Assembly: GCA_002869145.1 (NCBI GenBank)
Contig: PKTM01000020.1
Span: forward strand, 1 to 64,000
Reading direction: 5' to 3'
Length of the DNA: 64,000 nucleotides
Source: Denitrovibrio sp.
GTDB taxonomy: Bacteria > Chrysiogenota > Deferribacteres > Deferribacterales > Geovibrionaceae
The notes under the pieces were generated by a model. That model was not told the DNA's origin, made no database searches, and worked only from the letters and a program-made list of their open reading frames with translations. Shown here one piece after another: positions 8,727 through 17,583 of this stretch. How positions within the stretch are numbered: position 1 is the stretch's first letter; each line of letters begins with the position of its first letter. Position numbers and translations under genes: made by a program.

Positions 8727-10037
8727 ATGTTTAAAAAAATAGAAGAGATTTTCTCTATACCGGAACTTAGAAGAAGAATACTATGGACACTGTTTTTCCT
8801 GTTTGTATACAGGATTGGTGCACACGTTCCGACTCCCGGTATCGATGGCGATGCACTGAGCCAGTTTTTTGCACAGCAGTCAGGTAACCTGCTCGGATTT
8901 TTCGACATGTTTACCGGCGGCGCACTCTCCAGGCTGACAGTGTTTGGCCTAGGGATTATGCCCTACATATCAGCAGCCATTATTCTGGAGCTGATGACAG
9001 TTGCTGTTCCGCACCTTGCGGAGCTTAAAAAGCGCGGTCAGGAAGGGCGTGACAAGATCACAAGGTATACCAGATACGGTACCGTTGCCATCTCTTTGGT
9101 TCAGGGTATGGGTATCGCTATCGGACTTGAGAGCATGACATCACCAGGCGGCTCGCCTGTTGTTATGTTTCCGGGGATGGGTTTTCGTATAGTTACGGCT
9201 ATAACCCTTACCACTGGTACGGTATTTCTTATGTGGCTTGGCGAGAAGATCTCCGAGAAAGGGCTGGGTAACGGTATATCTGTTATCATTTTTGCGGGTA
9301 TTATTGCAGGATTTCCATCCGCGGTGAGCAGAACTCTCACCCTTGTGCAAACAGGCGAAGTGCAGCTTTTAACAATTATAGCTGTGATGGCCATTATACT
9401 CGCTGTTACTGCAGCCATTGTTTTTATGGAGACTTCAAGCAGAAGACTTCCTATACAGTACGTCAGAAAGGGCGGCGGCGGAAAAGGGAATGTTGCTACT
9501 TCCTACCTGCCGCTTAAACTGAACCCTGCAGGTGTTATCCCTATCATTTTTGCAATGTCCATACTCGCTTTCCCAAGCACACTTGCGACATTCAGCGAAA
9601 ATGCTCTAGTGCAGAAGATAAGCTTCTTCTTTTCGCCTAGCTCAGTAGTTTACTACTTTGTTACGCTTGGATTCATAATCTTCTTCACATATTTCTATAC
9701 ATCCATTATTTTCAATCCGGATGATATAGCGGAGAACATCAACAAGTCCGGCGGTGTAATACCCGGCAAAAGACCCGGAACTGAGACTGCGAAGTTTATA
9801 GACTACACACTCTCAAGGCTGACTTTTGTGGGTGCTATATACCTAGGCGCAGTTGCGATATTGCCGCAGCTTATTATTCAGGGGTTCAATGTTCCTTTCT
9901 ATTTCGGCGGAACATCTATCCTTATCGTTATAGGTGTTGGTATGGACGTCATCTCAAAGATAGAGGCGCATCTTGTAACACACAACTATGACGGCTTCCT
10001 TAAGAAAGGACGGATAGAAGGCAGGAGCATGATATGA
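8727..10037 (+). CDS. secY: preprotein translocase subunit SecY
   Basis: SecY forms the protein-conducting channel of the Sec translocon in the inner membrane. The 436-residue product shows about ten hydrophobic segments and family signatures. These include RIGAHVPTPGID after TM1, the plug-region GGALSRLTVFGLGIMPYISA, and the cytoplasmic loop KRGQEGRDKITRYTRY. It shares a 4-bp overlap with adk. Together with LepB at 58565 it supplies the export route used by the signal-peptide-bearing proteins in this window. Confidence 0.98.
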   Translation: MFKKIEEIFSIPELRRRILWTLFFLFVYRIGAHVPTPGIDGDALSQFFAQQSGNLLGFFDMFTGGALSRLTVFGLGIMPYISAAIILELMTVAVPHLAELKKRGQEGRDKITRYTRYGTVAISLVQGMGIAIGLESMTSPGGSPVVMFPGMGFRIVTAITLTTGTVFLMWLGEKISEKGLGNGISVIIFAGIIAGFPSAVSRTLTLVQTGEVQLLTIIAVMAIILAVTAAIVFMETSSRRLPIQYVRKGGGGKGNVATSYLPLKLNPAGVIPIIFAMSILAFPSTLATFSENALVQKISFFFSPSSVVYYFVTLGFIIFFTYFYTSIIFNPDDIAENINKSGGVIPGKRPGTETAKFIDYTLSRLTFVGAIYLGAVAILPQLIIQGFNVPFYFGGTSILIVIGVGMDVISKIEAHLVTHNYDGFLKKGRIEGRSMI

Positions 10038-10681
10038 TAAATCTTATTTTCCTGGGACCACCGGGAGCCGGTAAAGGCACTCAGTCCGCAAGGATCATAG
10101 ATGAGTACAAAATTGTTCAGATATCCACAGGAGATCTTCTCCGTGCGGCTGTTAAAGCAGGCACACCTCTTGGAAAAGAGGCGAAGGTTTATATGGACGG
10201 CGGACAGCTTGTGCCAGATTCTCTCATCATAAACATGATGAAAGAGAGATTTGAGTCTGACGACTGCCAAAACGGCTTCATTCTCGACGGCTTCCCCAGA
10301 ACAACAGCTCAGGCTGTAGCTCTGGACGAAATGCTTCAAAACGAGCTGAAGACAAGTGTGACACACATTATCAGCCTAGAGGTTGATGATGAGGTTGTTG
10401 TTAAGCGAAACACTGGAAGAAGGGTTTGCCCTTCATGCGGCGCTACTTACCACATTAAGTTCAATCCGCCAAAAGACGGCGGAAAATGTGATAAAGACGG
10501 CGAAACACTGGTTCACAGAGATGATGACCAGGAAGAGACAATCCGCAAAAGACTCGGTGTTTATCATGATACAACATCACTTTTAAAAGATTATTATAGC
10601 AAGTCGGGTAAGTTTTTTGAGCTTAGCGGTGATGATCACCCCGACAAAGTTTATAGCAAGATTAAGGAAATCCTGGGTTAA
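10034..10681 (+). CDS. adk: adenylate kinase, zinc-lid type
   Basis: Adenylate kinase converts ATP and AMP to two ADP. The 215-residue long-form enzyme has the P-loop GPPGAGKGT at residues 8-16 and the DGFPRT AMP-site motif at 85-90. Its LID carries Cys132, Cys135, Cys152 and Asp155, the zinc-binding C-C-C-D pattern known from Bacillus-type enzymes, so a structural zinc is likely. It overlaps secY by 4 bp and map by 1 bp, the usual secY-adk-map arrangement. Confidence 0.97.
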   Translation: MINLIFLGPPGAGKGTQSARIIDEYKIVQISTGDLLRAAVKAGTPLGKEAKVYMDGGQLVPDSLIINMMKERFESDDCQNGFILDGFPRTTAQAVALDEMLQNELKTSVTHIISLEVDDEVVVKRNTGRRVCPSCGATYHIKFNPPKDGGKCDKDGETLVHRDDDQEETIRKRLGVYHDTTSLLKDYYSKSGKFFELSGDDHPDKVYSKIKEILG

Positions 10682-11424
10682 TGGTTGTTCTCAAAACTAA
10701 AGCTGAGATCGACAAAATGAGGATTGCGTGCTCTATAGTGCGTGAAGTTCTTGAGAAACTAGAGGATTTCGTTAAACCCGGTATCACAACATTAGATGTT
10801 GACAAATTTGCGGAGAGTATTATAAACTCTCGGGATGCGGTTCCTTCATTCAAGGGTTACCGTGGTTTTCCCGCTTCAGTCTGCACATCTGTCAACGAAG
10901 TAGTTGTGCATGGGATTCCGGGGGATAGAAAGCTTAATGACGGTGATATTGTGAGCGTAGACGTGGGCGCTTTTATTGGCGGTTTTCACGGAGATGCGGC
11001 TCGCACTTTTGCTGTTGTGGATATATCTGAGAAATCAGAGAGACTGATAAGGGTGACTCGTGAGTCATTCTTTGAAGGTATAAAAAAAGCTGTAATCGGT
11101 GGTCGGTTAACCGACATTTCAAATGCGATACAAACGCATGTGGAAGCACACGACTATGGCGTAGTAAGAGACTTTTTCGGTCATGGTATAGGTAGAGAAC
11201 TGCACGAAGAACCAACAATCCCCCATTTTGGGAGAGCAAACCGAGGTTTGCGGCTGCGTGCAGGGATGGTTGTCGCTGTGGAACCAATGGTTACCGAAGG
11301 CGATTACAGTGTTACTACCCTCAAGGACGGCTGGACGGCGGTCACATCAGACGGCTCTCTGGCGGCACATTATGAAAACACTGTAGCTATCACTTCCTCA
11401 GGACCGGAAATCTTAACGTTGTAA
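10681..11424 (+). CDS. map: type I methionine aminopeptidase
   Basis: This enzyme removes the initiator methionine from nascent proteins. The 247-residue product is a compact type I enzyme. The five metal ligands are visible as Asp94, Asp105, His168, Glu201 and Glu232, and the substrate-positioning His78 is present in VVVHGIPG. The family motif GHGIGRELHEEP is intact. No N-terminal zinc extension is present. Its ATG overlaps the adk stop by one base and infA follows after 6 bp. Confidence 0.97.
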   Translation: MVVLKTKAEIDKMRIACSIVREVLEKLEDFVKPGITTLDVDKFAESIINSRDAVPSFKGYRGFPASVCTSVNEVVVHGIPGDRKLNDGDIVSVDVGAFIGGFHGDAARTFAVVDISEKSERLIRVTRESFFEGIKKAVIGGRLTDISNAIQTHVEAHDYGVVRDFFGHGIGRELHEEPTIPHFGRANRGLRLRAGMVVAVEPMVTEGDYSVTTLKDGWTAVTSDGSLAAHYENTVAITSSGPEILTL

Positions 11425-11430
11425 AGGTAT

Positions 11431-11655
11431 ATGGGAAAGAAAGAAGACGTAATCGAAACCATCGGGACAGTGCTAGAAGCTCTGCCCAACGCTATGTTTA
11501 AAGTAGAGCTTGAAAACAAGCATGTGATACTGTCTCATCTCTCAGGAAAAATGAGGATGCACTTTATCAGAATACTCCCAGGTGACAAGGTTACTGTAGA
11601 ACTTTCACCGTATGACCTTTCCCGTGGTAGGATAACCTACCGACATAAGAAATAA
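11431..11655 (+). CDS. infA: translation initiation factor IF-1
   Basis: IF-1 occupies the A site during initiation and cooperates with IF-2 and IF-3. The 74-residue OB-fold protein contains the family motifs [28 protein letters not shown] and [15 protein letters not shown]. The first residues, [11 protein letters not shown], are slightly divergent from the usual KED-IEV sequence but the length is normal. It lies in the map-infA-rpmJ order found in many bacteria. Confidence 0.95.
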   Translation: MGKKEDVIETIGTVLEALPNAMFKVELENKHVILSHLSGKMRMHFIRILPGDKVTVELSPYDLSRGRITYRHKK

Positions 11656-11667
11656 CGGGGTGGAACA

Positions 11668-11781
11668 ATGAAAGTCAGGGCTAGTGTAAAGCCTATTTGC
11701 AGCAAATGCAAAATAATAAAACGCAAAGGGGTAGTCAGAGTTATCTGCATCAATCCCCGTCACAAGCAGAGACAAGGTTAA
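11668..11781 (+). CDS. rpmJ: 50S ribosomal protein L36
   Basis: This 37-residue protein is the smallest ribosomal protein and binds 23S rRNA near the L11 stalk base. Translating from the ATG at 11668 gives [11 protein letters not shown] at the N-terminus and a [11 protein letters not shown] end. Its zinc ligands are Cys11, Cys14, Cys27 and His32. It is the classical zinc-containing (C+) form. The gene lies 12 bp after infA and 12 bp before rpsM, with a GGGGTGGA element ahead of the start. Confidence 0.96.
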   Translation: MKVRASVKPICSKCKIIKRKGVVRVICINPRHKQRQG

Positions 11782-11793
11782 AGGAGGCTTTTT

Positions 11794-12162
11794 GTGGCAA
11801 GAATTGCTGGTGTGGACATCCACAATAACAAAAAAGTCGAGGTTGGCCTTACAAACATCTATGGTGTAGGCCGTGGAACAGCAAGAGATATTCTTGCTGA
11901 GATAGGCTGTGACCTTTCTAAAAGGATTGGCGACCTTTCCGAGCAGGATATTTCTGCTATCAGAAAGTACATAGAAGACAACATCATTGTTGAAGGGGAT
12001 CTCCGCAAAGAGATATCTCTCAACATTAAAAGACTTATGGAAATCGGCTGCTATCGCGGCTCCAGGCACAAGATGCACCTTCCATGCAGAGGTCAGAAGA
12101 CCAGAAGCAATGCAAGGACAAGACGTGGTTTTGCTGGTAAACGCGGTATCAAAAAGAAGTAA
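11794..12162 (+). CDS. rpsM: 30S ribosomal protein S13
   Basis: S13 lies at the top of the 30S head and contacts P-site tRNA and L5 through intersubunit bridge B1b. The 122-residue product contains the IAGVDIHNNKKVEVGLTNIYG opening (in two blocks), the CYRGSRHKMHLPCRGQKT region and the basic RTRRGFAGKRGIKKK tail. Translation begins at GTG about 7 bp after AAGGAGG. It starts the alpha-operon order S13-S11-S4-alpha-L17. Confidence 0.97.
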   Translation: MARIAGVDIHNNKKVEVGLTNIYGVGRGTARDILAEIGCDLSKRIGDLSEQDISAIRKYIEDNIIVEGDLRKEISLNIKRLMEIGCYRGSRHKMHLPCRGQKTRSNARTRRGFAGKRGIKKK

Positions 12163-12176
12163 GGGGTAGAGGCTAA

Positions 12177-12560
12177 ATGGCTAAAAAAAGCTCTAAAAAA
12201 AGAGAAAAAAAGAACGTTCCGAAAGGTATTGCACATATTAGGTCAACTTTTAACAATACCATCGTTACATTCACCGATGTAAATGGCAATGCTGTTACAT
12301 GGGCAGCCGGCGGCGGAGTGGGTTTTAAAAACTCACGTAAATCCACCCCGTTTGCTGCGCAGATTGCAGCAGAGCAGGCAGCTAAAAAGGCTGCGGACAA
12401 CGGTATGCGTGAAGTAGAAGTTAACGTGAAAGGCCCAGGGGCCGGTCGCGAATCAGCTATTCGTGCTATTGCCGCTGCTGGTATGAAAATAACTGTTATC
12501 AGGGACGTAACACCTGTTCCTCATAATGGTTGTAGACCCAGAAAGAAGAGAAGAGTGTAA
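12177..12560 (+). CDS. rpsK: 30S ribosomal protein S11
   Basis: S11 forms part of the platform near the E site. The 127-residue product has a lysine-rich N-terminal tail ([15 protein letters not shown]) and the conserved [32 protein letters not shown] and [12 protein letters not shown] blocks. It ends [18 protein letters not shown], the family signature. It starts at ATG 14 bp after rpsM and ends 12 bp before rpsD. Confidence 0.97.
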   Translation: MAKKSSKKREKKNVPKGIAHIRSTFNNTIVTFTDVNGNAVTWAAGGGVGFKNSRKSTPFAAQIAAEQAAKKAADNGMREVEVNVKGPGAGRESAIRAIAAAGMKITVIRDVTPVPHNGCRPRKKRRV

Positions 12561-12572
12561 CGGAGGTCCAAG

Positions 12573-13199
12573 TTGGCTAGGTATACAGGAGCAGTATGTA
12601 AACTCTGCCGCAGAGAGGGCATGAAGCTTTACCTTAAAGGTGAGCGCTGCTACAAAGATAAATGCGGATTTGAGAAAAAACCTTATCCTCCAGGTCAGCA
12701 CGGACAAGGTCGCAAGAAGATTAGCGACTTTGGTCTCCAGCTGCGTGAGAAGCAAAAGGTTAAAAGATTATATGGCGTTCTGGAGAAACAATTCAGACGT
12801 TATTTTGATAAGGCCACAAGAATGGAAGGCATTACAGGTGAGAACCTTCTTCAATTACTTGAAAGAAGACTCGACAACATCGTCTACAGAGCAGGGTTTG
12901 CGGGTAGTCGCAAAGAAGCAAGGCAGATGGTTAAGCATTGCCATTTTCTGGTAGACGGCAAAAAGGTTGACATCCCAAGTTTTCTTGTCAAACCTGGCAT
13001 GGTTGTAGAGGTTCGTGAAAAGAGCCAAAACTTTTCCAGAGTTAAAGATTGTCTGGACACAGCGGACGGCCGCGGTGTTTCTGACTGGATAGCACTGGAA
13101 AAATCTAACTTTAAGGCTGTTGTTAACAGATTGCCTGAAAGAGATGACGTTGGTTACGATATTCAGGAACACCTGATCGTGGAACTTTACTCTAAGTAA
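12573..13199 (+). CDS. rpsD: 30S ribosomal protein S4, zinc-finger form
   Basis: S4 nucleates 30S assembly and takes part in decoding fidelity. The 208-residue protein has the S4 RNA-binding domain ([19 protein letters not shown] and the [13 protein letters not shown] loop). Its N-terminus carries Cys9, Cys12, Cys26 and Cys31, a four-cysteine zinc site present in the C+ form of S4. TTG serves as the start codon, about 7 bp after GGAGG. In E. coli S4 is the alpha-operon repressor; that role is not testable here. Confidence 0.97.
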   Translation: MARYTGAVCKLCRREGMKLYLKGERCYKDKCGFEKKPYPPGQHGQGRKKISDFGLQLREKQKVKRLYGVLEKQFRRYFDKATRMEGITGENLLQLLERRLDNIVYRAGFAGSRKEARQMVKHCHFLVDGKKVDIPSFLVKPGMVVEVREKSQNFSRVKDCLDTADGRGVSDWIALEKSNFKAVVNRLPERDDVGYDIQEHLIVELYSK

Positions 13200-13221
13200 G
13201 ATTCACACGGAGGTTTAAAAA

Positions 13222-14226
13222 ATGGTCATCATGAACTTTCATGAAATCATAAAGCCCAAAAAAATAGAAGCCGTGGGCGAAGTCACTGACAGATACGGCG
13301 AGTATGTTGCGGAGCCTTACGAAAAAGGCTTTGGAATAACTATCGGAAACGCTCTGCGCAGAGTGCTTCTCTCTACTATAGAGGGGACAGCCGTTGTAGG
13401 CGTTAAGATAGAAGGTGTAAGCAACGAGTTTGCTACACTTGAAGGTGTTTATGAGGATGTTGTAGATATCCTTATGAACGTCAAAATGCTTGACCTTAAG
13501 CTGCACACTCACGAAACAAGGCGTGTGTATATTAAGAAATCAGGTGAAGGTCCTGTGACAGCCAGTGACATCACTGGTGACACAATGGTAGAAGTGCTCA
13601 CTCCAGATCAGCACATATGCACTATTACCGATCCTAAAAAAGAACTCAATATAGAGTTTGTTGTTAAAAGAGGTATCGGTTATGTGCCTGCTGAAGAGTT
13701 GGAAAAAGACTTTGACGAGATAGACATGCTGTCTGTTGATGCTGTGTTTACTCCTATTAAGAAAGTGAACTACAACATTGAGAACGCTCGTGTTGGTCAG
13801 AGTACTGACTATGACAAGCTTAAGCTTGAGATAGAGACAGATGGCTCTATCAATCCTGAAGATGCTATAGGTTTTGCAGCTAAGATTGTAAAAGATCAGA
13901 TGAATCTTTTTATCAACTTTGATGAACCTGTAGTAGTAGAAAATACAGATGATGAGGACAACCAGAACGACCAGCTTCTTGACCTGCTTGATAAGAGCAT
14001 CGAAGAGCTTGAGCTTTCTGTGCGTGCTTACAACTGTCTTAAAAATGCCAACATCAAAACTCTTGCAGAACTCTGCATGAAGACTGATGCTGAAATGCTT
14101 AAAACTAAGAACTTCGGTAGAAAATCTCTTGAAGAGATTAAGAAAGTTCTTCAGGAACTCGGGCTTTCACTTGGTATGGATCTGGAAGCTATAGGCTATA
14201 ACAGCACGGAATCGGAGGAAGAATAG
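13222..14226 (+). CDS. rpoA: DNA-directed RNA polymerase alpha subunit
   Basis: The alpha subunit dimerises to start core polymerase assembly and contacts UP elements and activators. The 334-residue product has the N-terminal dimerisation domain, including EKGFGITIGNALRRVLLS at about residues 34-51. A linker rich in Asp, Glu and Asn (near residues 231-246) leads to the C-terminal helix-hairpin-helix domain with LSVRAYNCLKNANIKT. GGAGG lies 8 bp before the ATG; an in-frame ATG three codons later is less well placed. The rplQ ATG follows its stop directly. Confidence 0.98.
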   Translation: MVIMNFHEIIKPKKIEAVGEVTDRYGEYVAEPYEKGFGITIGNALRRVLLSTIEGTAVVGVKIEGVSNEFATLEGVYEDVVDILMNVKMLDLKLHTHETRRVYIKKSGEGPVTASDITGDTMVEVLTPDQHICTITDPKKELNIEFVVKRGIGYVPAEELEKDFDEIDMLSVDAVFTPIKKVNYNIENARVGQSTDYDKLKLEIETDGSINPEDAIGFAAKIVKDQMNLFINFDEPVVVENTDDEDNQNDQLLDLLDKSIEELELSVRAYNCLKNANIKTLAELCMKTDAEMLKTKNFGRKSLEEIKKVLQELGLSLGMDLEAIGYNSTESEEE

Positions 14227-14580
14227 ATGCGCCATAAAGTAAGCGGATTCAAACTCGGCAGAAAACCGTCTCATAGAAAGGCTATGGTTCGCAACCTGGC
14301 CACATCACTTCTTGAGCATGGCCGTATTGAAACAACCGTGACAAGAGCAAAGGCACTTCGTATGTTCGTAGAGCCGCTTGTAACACTTGGCAAGAAGGGT
14401 GACCTTGCAGCACGCAGACGCGCAATGCAAAAGCTCCCTAACAAGGCGGTTGTTCACAAACTATTCGACGAGATAGCTCCTAAGTTTAGCGAGCGTCCCG
14501 GCGGATACACAAGAATAATTAAGACTGGATTTCGTCAGGGGGATAATTCTCCGATGGCGATTATCGAGCTCGTAGATTAA
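14227..14580 (+). CDS. rplQ: 50S ribosomal protein L17
   Basis: L17 is a large-subunit protein near the tunnel exit. The 117-residue product starts MRHKVSGFKLGRKPSHRKAM and contains LLEHGRIETTVTRAK and KTGFRQGDNSPMAIIELV, all characteristic. The start is immediately after the rpoA stop, with a GGAGGA element in the last rpoA codons. It is the last gene of the run and is followed 7-10 bp later by a strong terminator. Confidence 0.97.
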   Translation: MRHKVSGFKLGRKPSHRKAMVRNLATSLLEHGRIETTVTRAKALRMFVEPLVTLGKKGDLAARRRAMQKLPNKAVVHKLFDEIAPKFSERPGGYTRIIKTGFRQGDNSPMAIIELVD

Positions 14581-14585
14581 TAAAA

Positions 14586-14616
14586 TAAGGGGGGCATTCA
14601 GCCCCCCTATTTTTTT
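14586..14616 (+). terminator. Rho-independent terminator after rplQ
   Basis: A G6/C6 stem (GGGGGGC and GCCCCCC) closes a 5-base loop and is followed by a run of T residues. It ends the S10-spc-alpha gene run, and the leftward gene ending at 14676 lies just beyond it. Confidence 0.92.
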
Positions 14617-14675
14617 GCTTTAAATACCCTTCTCTACTAATAATCATATATTACCAAGATGCTTTAAAAATATAA

Positions 14676-15566
14676 CTAGCTAGGCGTTGAAACCTCTTGA
14701 AGTTTGAGCTTTTGCAGTCTCTCAGTCAGGCGGTTTTTAGGATTTGTTTTGTTGAACATATTCACCCTGCACGCTACATCAATGATGTGATCAATATAAA
14801 TTTTGTGAACGCCCTCTAGATTCTTTGCCACATCAGAGCAGTACATGTCAAAGAAGGCGTTCTCCATTGAAAAGTAGTTTTTAGCGACTCTATAAGCCAT
14901 AGGCGGTTTGGAGCCTACCTGCACTTTGGAGAGCAGGCCCTGTTTGTAAGCATTTCTGAAAAGTGCTTCTTTGTCTTCGCCGATAAGAGTGATGCTGTTC
15001 ATCTGTGCCATATCCAAAAGTTCCTGCATATCCATCTCGCTGGCGTAGTGGCTGACTTTAGATTTTTCATTATCAGGTTCAAGAATTCCTAGATTTATAA
15101 AATGAGCGAGAGATGTTGGGCTGAATCCATAGCAAGAGATGCCAGCATCATCGACATCAGAACCTTTATTACCAGTACTTTTGTATACGTAAGCAGTTTC
15201 GGCTGATTCTGGTGAATGGGGTGCCATCATACAGAACAGCTCATATATGTCTTTAGAATATCCAAGTATGTGTTTATATTCAGGAAATTTACCTTCAGGA
15301 ATATTGTAAAGAGTGCTTCTTATATCGTATATTCTTATTATAAGATTGCTTTTAACTTTTTCTAAGTAATCGGCCTTGGATAAATTGTTTTCTGATTCTA
15401 AAGCAGCATAATTTGTCTTATCAGTAATACGTACAATACACTCAGGATGATTTACAAAAGTGGTTAATTTTGAATTATCTCTTTTTGCGGAACTGCCTGA
15501 ATTAGCAAATATAAGGAATATGAAACCTAAACATGCGAGTATTATCGCAGAAATTATCCAGATCAT
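14676..15566 (-). CDS. membrane-anchored protein of unknown function
   Basis: I do not recognise a family. The 296-residue product has one strong N-terminal membrane segment (about residues 2-22: WIISAIILACLGFIFLIFA), so it is probably an inner-membrane protein with a large soluble part. The soluble part is mixed alpha/beta, contains several cysteines (for example CIVRI, FCMMAP, SCYGF, MYCSD) and has no repeat or catalytic motif I can name. It stands alone on the minus strand, 49 bp from the flavoprotein gene upstream. ATG at 15566 is the only sensible start. Confidence 0.65.
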   Translation of the reverse strand: MIWIISAIILACLGFIFLIFANSGSSAKRDNSKLTTFVNHPECIVRITDKTNYAALESENNLSKADYLEKVKSNLIIRIYDIRSTLYNIPEGKFPEYKHILGYSKDIYELFCMMAPHSPESAETAYVYKSTGNKGSDVDDAGISCYGFSPTSLAHFINLGILEPDNEKSKVSHYASEMDMQELLDMAQMNSITLIGEDKEALFRNAYKQGLLSKVQVGSKPPMAYRVAKNYFSMENAFFDMYCSDVAKNLEGVHKIYIDHIIDVACRVNMFNKTNPKNRLTERLQKLKLQEVSTPS

Positions 15567-15615
15567 TATTGTGTATACCTGCCAATCTGTTGTATTTTAT
15601 ATTTTCAATTCTACT

Positions 15616-16212
15616 CTATTTGGGGAACTTGTCCATATTATCTTTCAGTGATGTGCCGAGCCAGTTGATCATTTTTCCAAGATGATTCATGTTGCGCAGA
15701 CCTTCTTCATCATTATCCACTTCGCCTATCTCACGCCCTATGCCAAGATTCCAGTATGTCGATCCGGGCATAACCATTTGAGTTAGATGTAGAAAGTGGT
15801 TCATTGTATCAAATGCTCTGAGTGCACCAGCTCTGCGAACAGCTGATACTGAAGAGCCTACCTTCCCTTTGAAAAGCCCGCCGTTTGCTATCGAAACATA
15901 TCCGGATCTATCAATCAGAGCTTTCATTTCAGCGGTAACATCTGCAAAATATGTTGGTGAGCCGAGAATTATGGCATCAGCTTTAGACATCTTTTTTACA
16001 GTTTCGTTGAGTATATCGTTTTTGATGATGCATTCCATATCTTTTGTTTCAAAACATTTTTTACAGGCCATGCATCCTCTGATTGCTCTGCCGCCCACCT
16101 GTACCAGCTCAGTTTCCCAGCCGGCAGCCTCTAGTGGAGCCAAAACTTTTGTAAGTAGAATTTCAGTGTTGCCACCGTTTCTGGGGCTGCCGTTAATAGC
16201 AAGTGCTTTCAT
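15616..16212 (-). CDS. iron-sulfur flavoprotein / NADPH-dependent FMN reductase family
   Basis: This is a flavodoxin-fold protein that would bind FMN and, from its cysteines, a 4Fe-4S cluster. The 198-residue product begins with the FMN phosphate-binding loop INGSPRNGGNTEIL (residues 7-20). It carries Cys47, Cys50, Cys53 and Cys61, the compact cysteine cluster of Isf-type proteins. A second flavin motif, GSPTYFADVTAEMKALIDR, follows. A well-formed AAGGAG precedes the ATG. Substrate is unknown; family members are linked to electron transfer in anaerobes and to oxidative defence. A second Isf-like gene lies at 23314. Confidence 0.85.
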   Translation of the reverse strand: MKALAINGSPRNGGNTEILLTKVLAPLEAAGWETELVQVGGRAIRGCMACKKCFETKDMECIIKNDILNETVKKMSKADAIILGSPTYFADVTAEMKALIDRSGYVSIANGGLFKGKVGSSVSAVRRAGALRAFDTMNHFLHLTQMVMPGSTYWNLGIGREIGEVDNDEEGLRNMNHLGKMINWLGTSLKDNMDKFPK

Positions 16213-16240
16213 GTGTTAACTCCTTATGACTATTTTATAC

Positions 16241-16269
16241 AGTATAGTATTAGAATTGAAAAAAGTAAA
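16241..16269 (-). promoter_or_regulatory. putative sigma-70 promoter of the 15616-16212 flavoprotein
   Basis: Read on the minus strand, TTTACT and TATACT are separated by 17 bp, ending about 30 bp before the ATG. The match is found by eye and the region is AT-rich, so chance is possible. Confidence 0.4.
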
Positions 16270-16372
16270 ATTCGGAAATGAAGACAGAGGTGACAATGAT
16301 ATTGCTAAACTGTTTGCTGTAGAAAAAATGTGCGAATAAAGTCATTAAAATGACTCTAAAATCCGTTAACGT

Positions 16373-16990
16373 TTAACCTGCCTTACTTATAAGTAGTGAC
16401 ATGGAATTGTCGATATAGTTATAGTTCGGTTCGTCAAAATAATCTGTCTCTAGAAGATAGTTAAGAGCGTATCTCCACAACCGGTACATTTCGGAGCCCG
16501 GAATATCTAGTATGCCGCGATAAATGTGGTAGTTACCTTTAGGGAGTGTTGAAACAAGCTCGTCAACGAAAAGCAGACATGTAATCTGTCTTGGAGTTAG
16601 TTTTCCCTCTTCCAGCTGTGCTTTGATCCTGTCACGGTTGAGAAAGGCTTTCTTTTTGATTTTTTTGGATATTTTTGAAGGCATATCAGGACTTACATGT
16701 GTAAGTATCCTATCCATCTCTGCTACAACTCTTTCTGTGTGTTCGTTTTGGAAGAGGAAAAAAAGCTGATCGCTTATTAAGTGAGAGGTTTTCACTGCTA
16801 TATAGGCGCTTACGCCTAGAATCATGCTCTCCTTATACGAGATATACTCGTACCCTGTGAGGTATCCCCAGTAGTCAGGAACAAAAACAAGCATGTAGTC
16901 AATTATAGTGTAAAAAAAAGCGGTTATAACAGCTACCAGGGCAAAAAAGAGAGCGAAAACCAGTGTGTTTGCATTCATTACTTTTGACAC
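16373..16990 (-). CDS. membrane protein of unknown function
   Basis: No family was recognised. The 205-residue product has two likely membrane segments near the N-terminus (about residues 8-35 and 53-75). A basic, lysine-rich cytoplasmic portion follows (SKISKKIKKKAF around residues 103-114), with a helical C-terminal half. GTG at 16990 is used as start because GGGGAG lies 5 bp upstream; a later ATG (MNANTLVF, codon 5) is possible. It is monocistronic on the minus strand, about 250 bp from the ComFB-like gene. Confidence 0.6.
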   Translation of the reverse strand: MSKVMNANTLVFALFFALVAVITAFFYTIIDYMLVFVPDYWGYLTGYEYISYKESMILGVSAYIAVKTSHLISDQLFFLFQNEHTERVVAEMDRILTHVSPDMPSKISKKIKKKAFLNRDRIKAQLEEGKLTPRQITCLLFVDELVSTLPKGNYHIYRGILDIPGSEMYRLWRYALNYLLETDYFDEPNYNYIDNSMSLLISKAG

Positions 16991-17241
16991 ATCTGCTCCC
17001 CGGGGTTTTCAGATTATAGAAATTTTTTCCCGTTTTTCGGGTAAATTACTACTTTTCCCCTTTACATAGTATGAAAAGCAAAGCAGATGCCAGATAATGA
17101 AGAAAATTGTGTAAAGAGCAGTCAGAAAACGCAATGAGGCTCAAGGCAAGGGGAAATAATATACGCATCATGCTCGATGCTATAATGATGAGTTATACTT
17201 ATTGATTGCTAAGCTGGAACTTGTTCTGCTGAGCAGCCTGC
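16991..17241. other. intergenic region without recognised gene
   Basis: About 250 bp with no open reading frame of interest. Short inverted runs such as CCCGTTTTTCGGG near 17029 are seen, but no convincing promoter or terminator. Confidence 0.4.
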
Positions 17242-17523
17242 TTAGTCGTGACGCGGACGTGATTTGACTATTTTATAAGCCTCTTTCATTTTACGGTATA
17301 TCTCTTCGTCGGTAACTTTGTTTCTAGCTGCTGACAGGTTGTGTTCTTCTGAATGATAGCATGGCGGCAGTGTATTGAGGGTGATAGCCATAACATCAAG
17401 TATGCAGCTTCTACATGCGCAAAAGTCCTGATTGTGTTCCAGAAATACTGGAAAAATCTCCCAAGCTCTGTTTTCATTAATGTTTTTGAGCAGTTCGATG
17501 TCATATGGATTGATTTGAATCAT
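17242..17523 (-). CDS. ComFB-family protein
   Basis: The 93-residue product matches the late-competence ComFB family. It has the cysteine motif CACRSC (Cys35, Cys37, Cys40) followed by LDVMAITLNTLPPCY, the family core. In Bacillus ComFB is encoded with the DNA-uptake helicase, and related proteins in cyanobacteria have been reported as cyclic dinucleotide receptors. No competence gene is adjacent here, but a diguanylate cyclase lies at 20990. The ATG at 17523 is chosen because AGGTGAT lies about 5 bp upstream; an in-frame ATG at 17547 lacks a ribosome-binding site. Confidence 0.8.
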   Translation of the reverse strand: MIQINPYDIELLKNINENRAWEIFPVFLEHNQDFCACRSCILDVMAITLNTLPPCYHSEEHNLSAARNKVTDEEIYRKMKEAYKIVKSRPRHD

Positions 17524-17583
17524 AAAATCACCTACAATTTTTTTCATACCGATAAATCATAAGATATCATTGCGGGGTGATTC

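Noticed and set aside
17205-17245. Stem CTGCTGAGCAGC near the end of the ComFB-like gene
   Set aside because: No T-run on either strand, so a terminator call is not justified.
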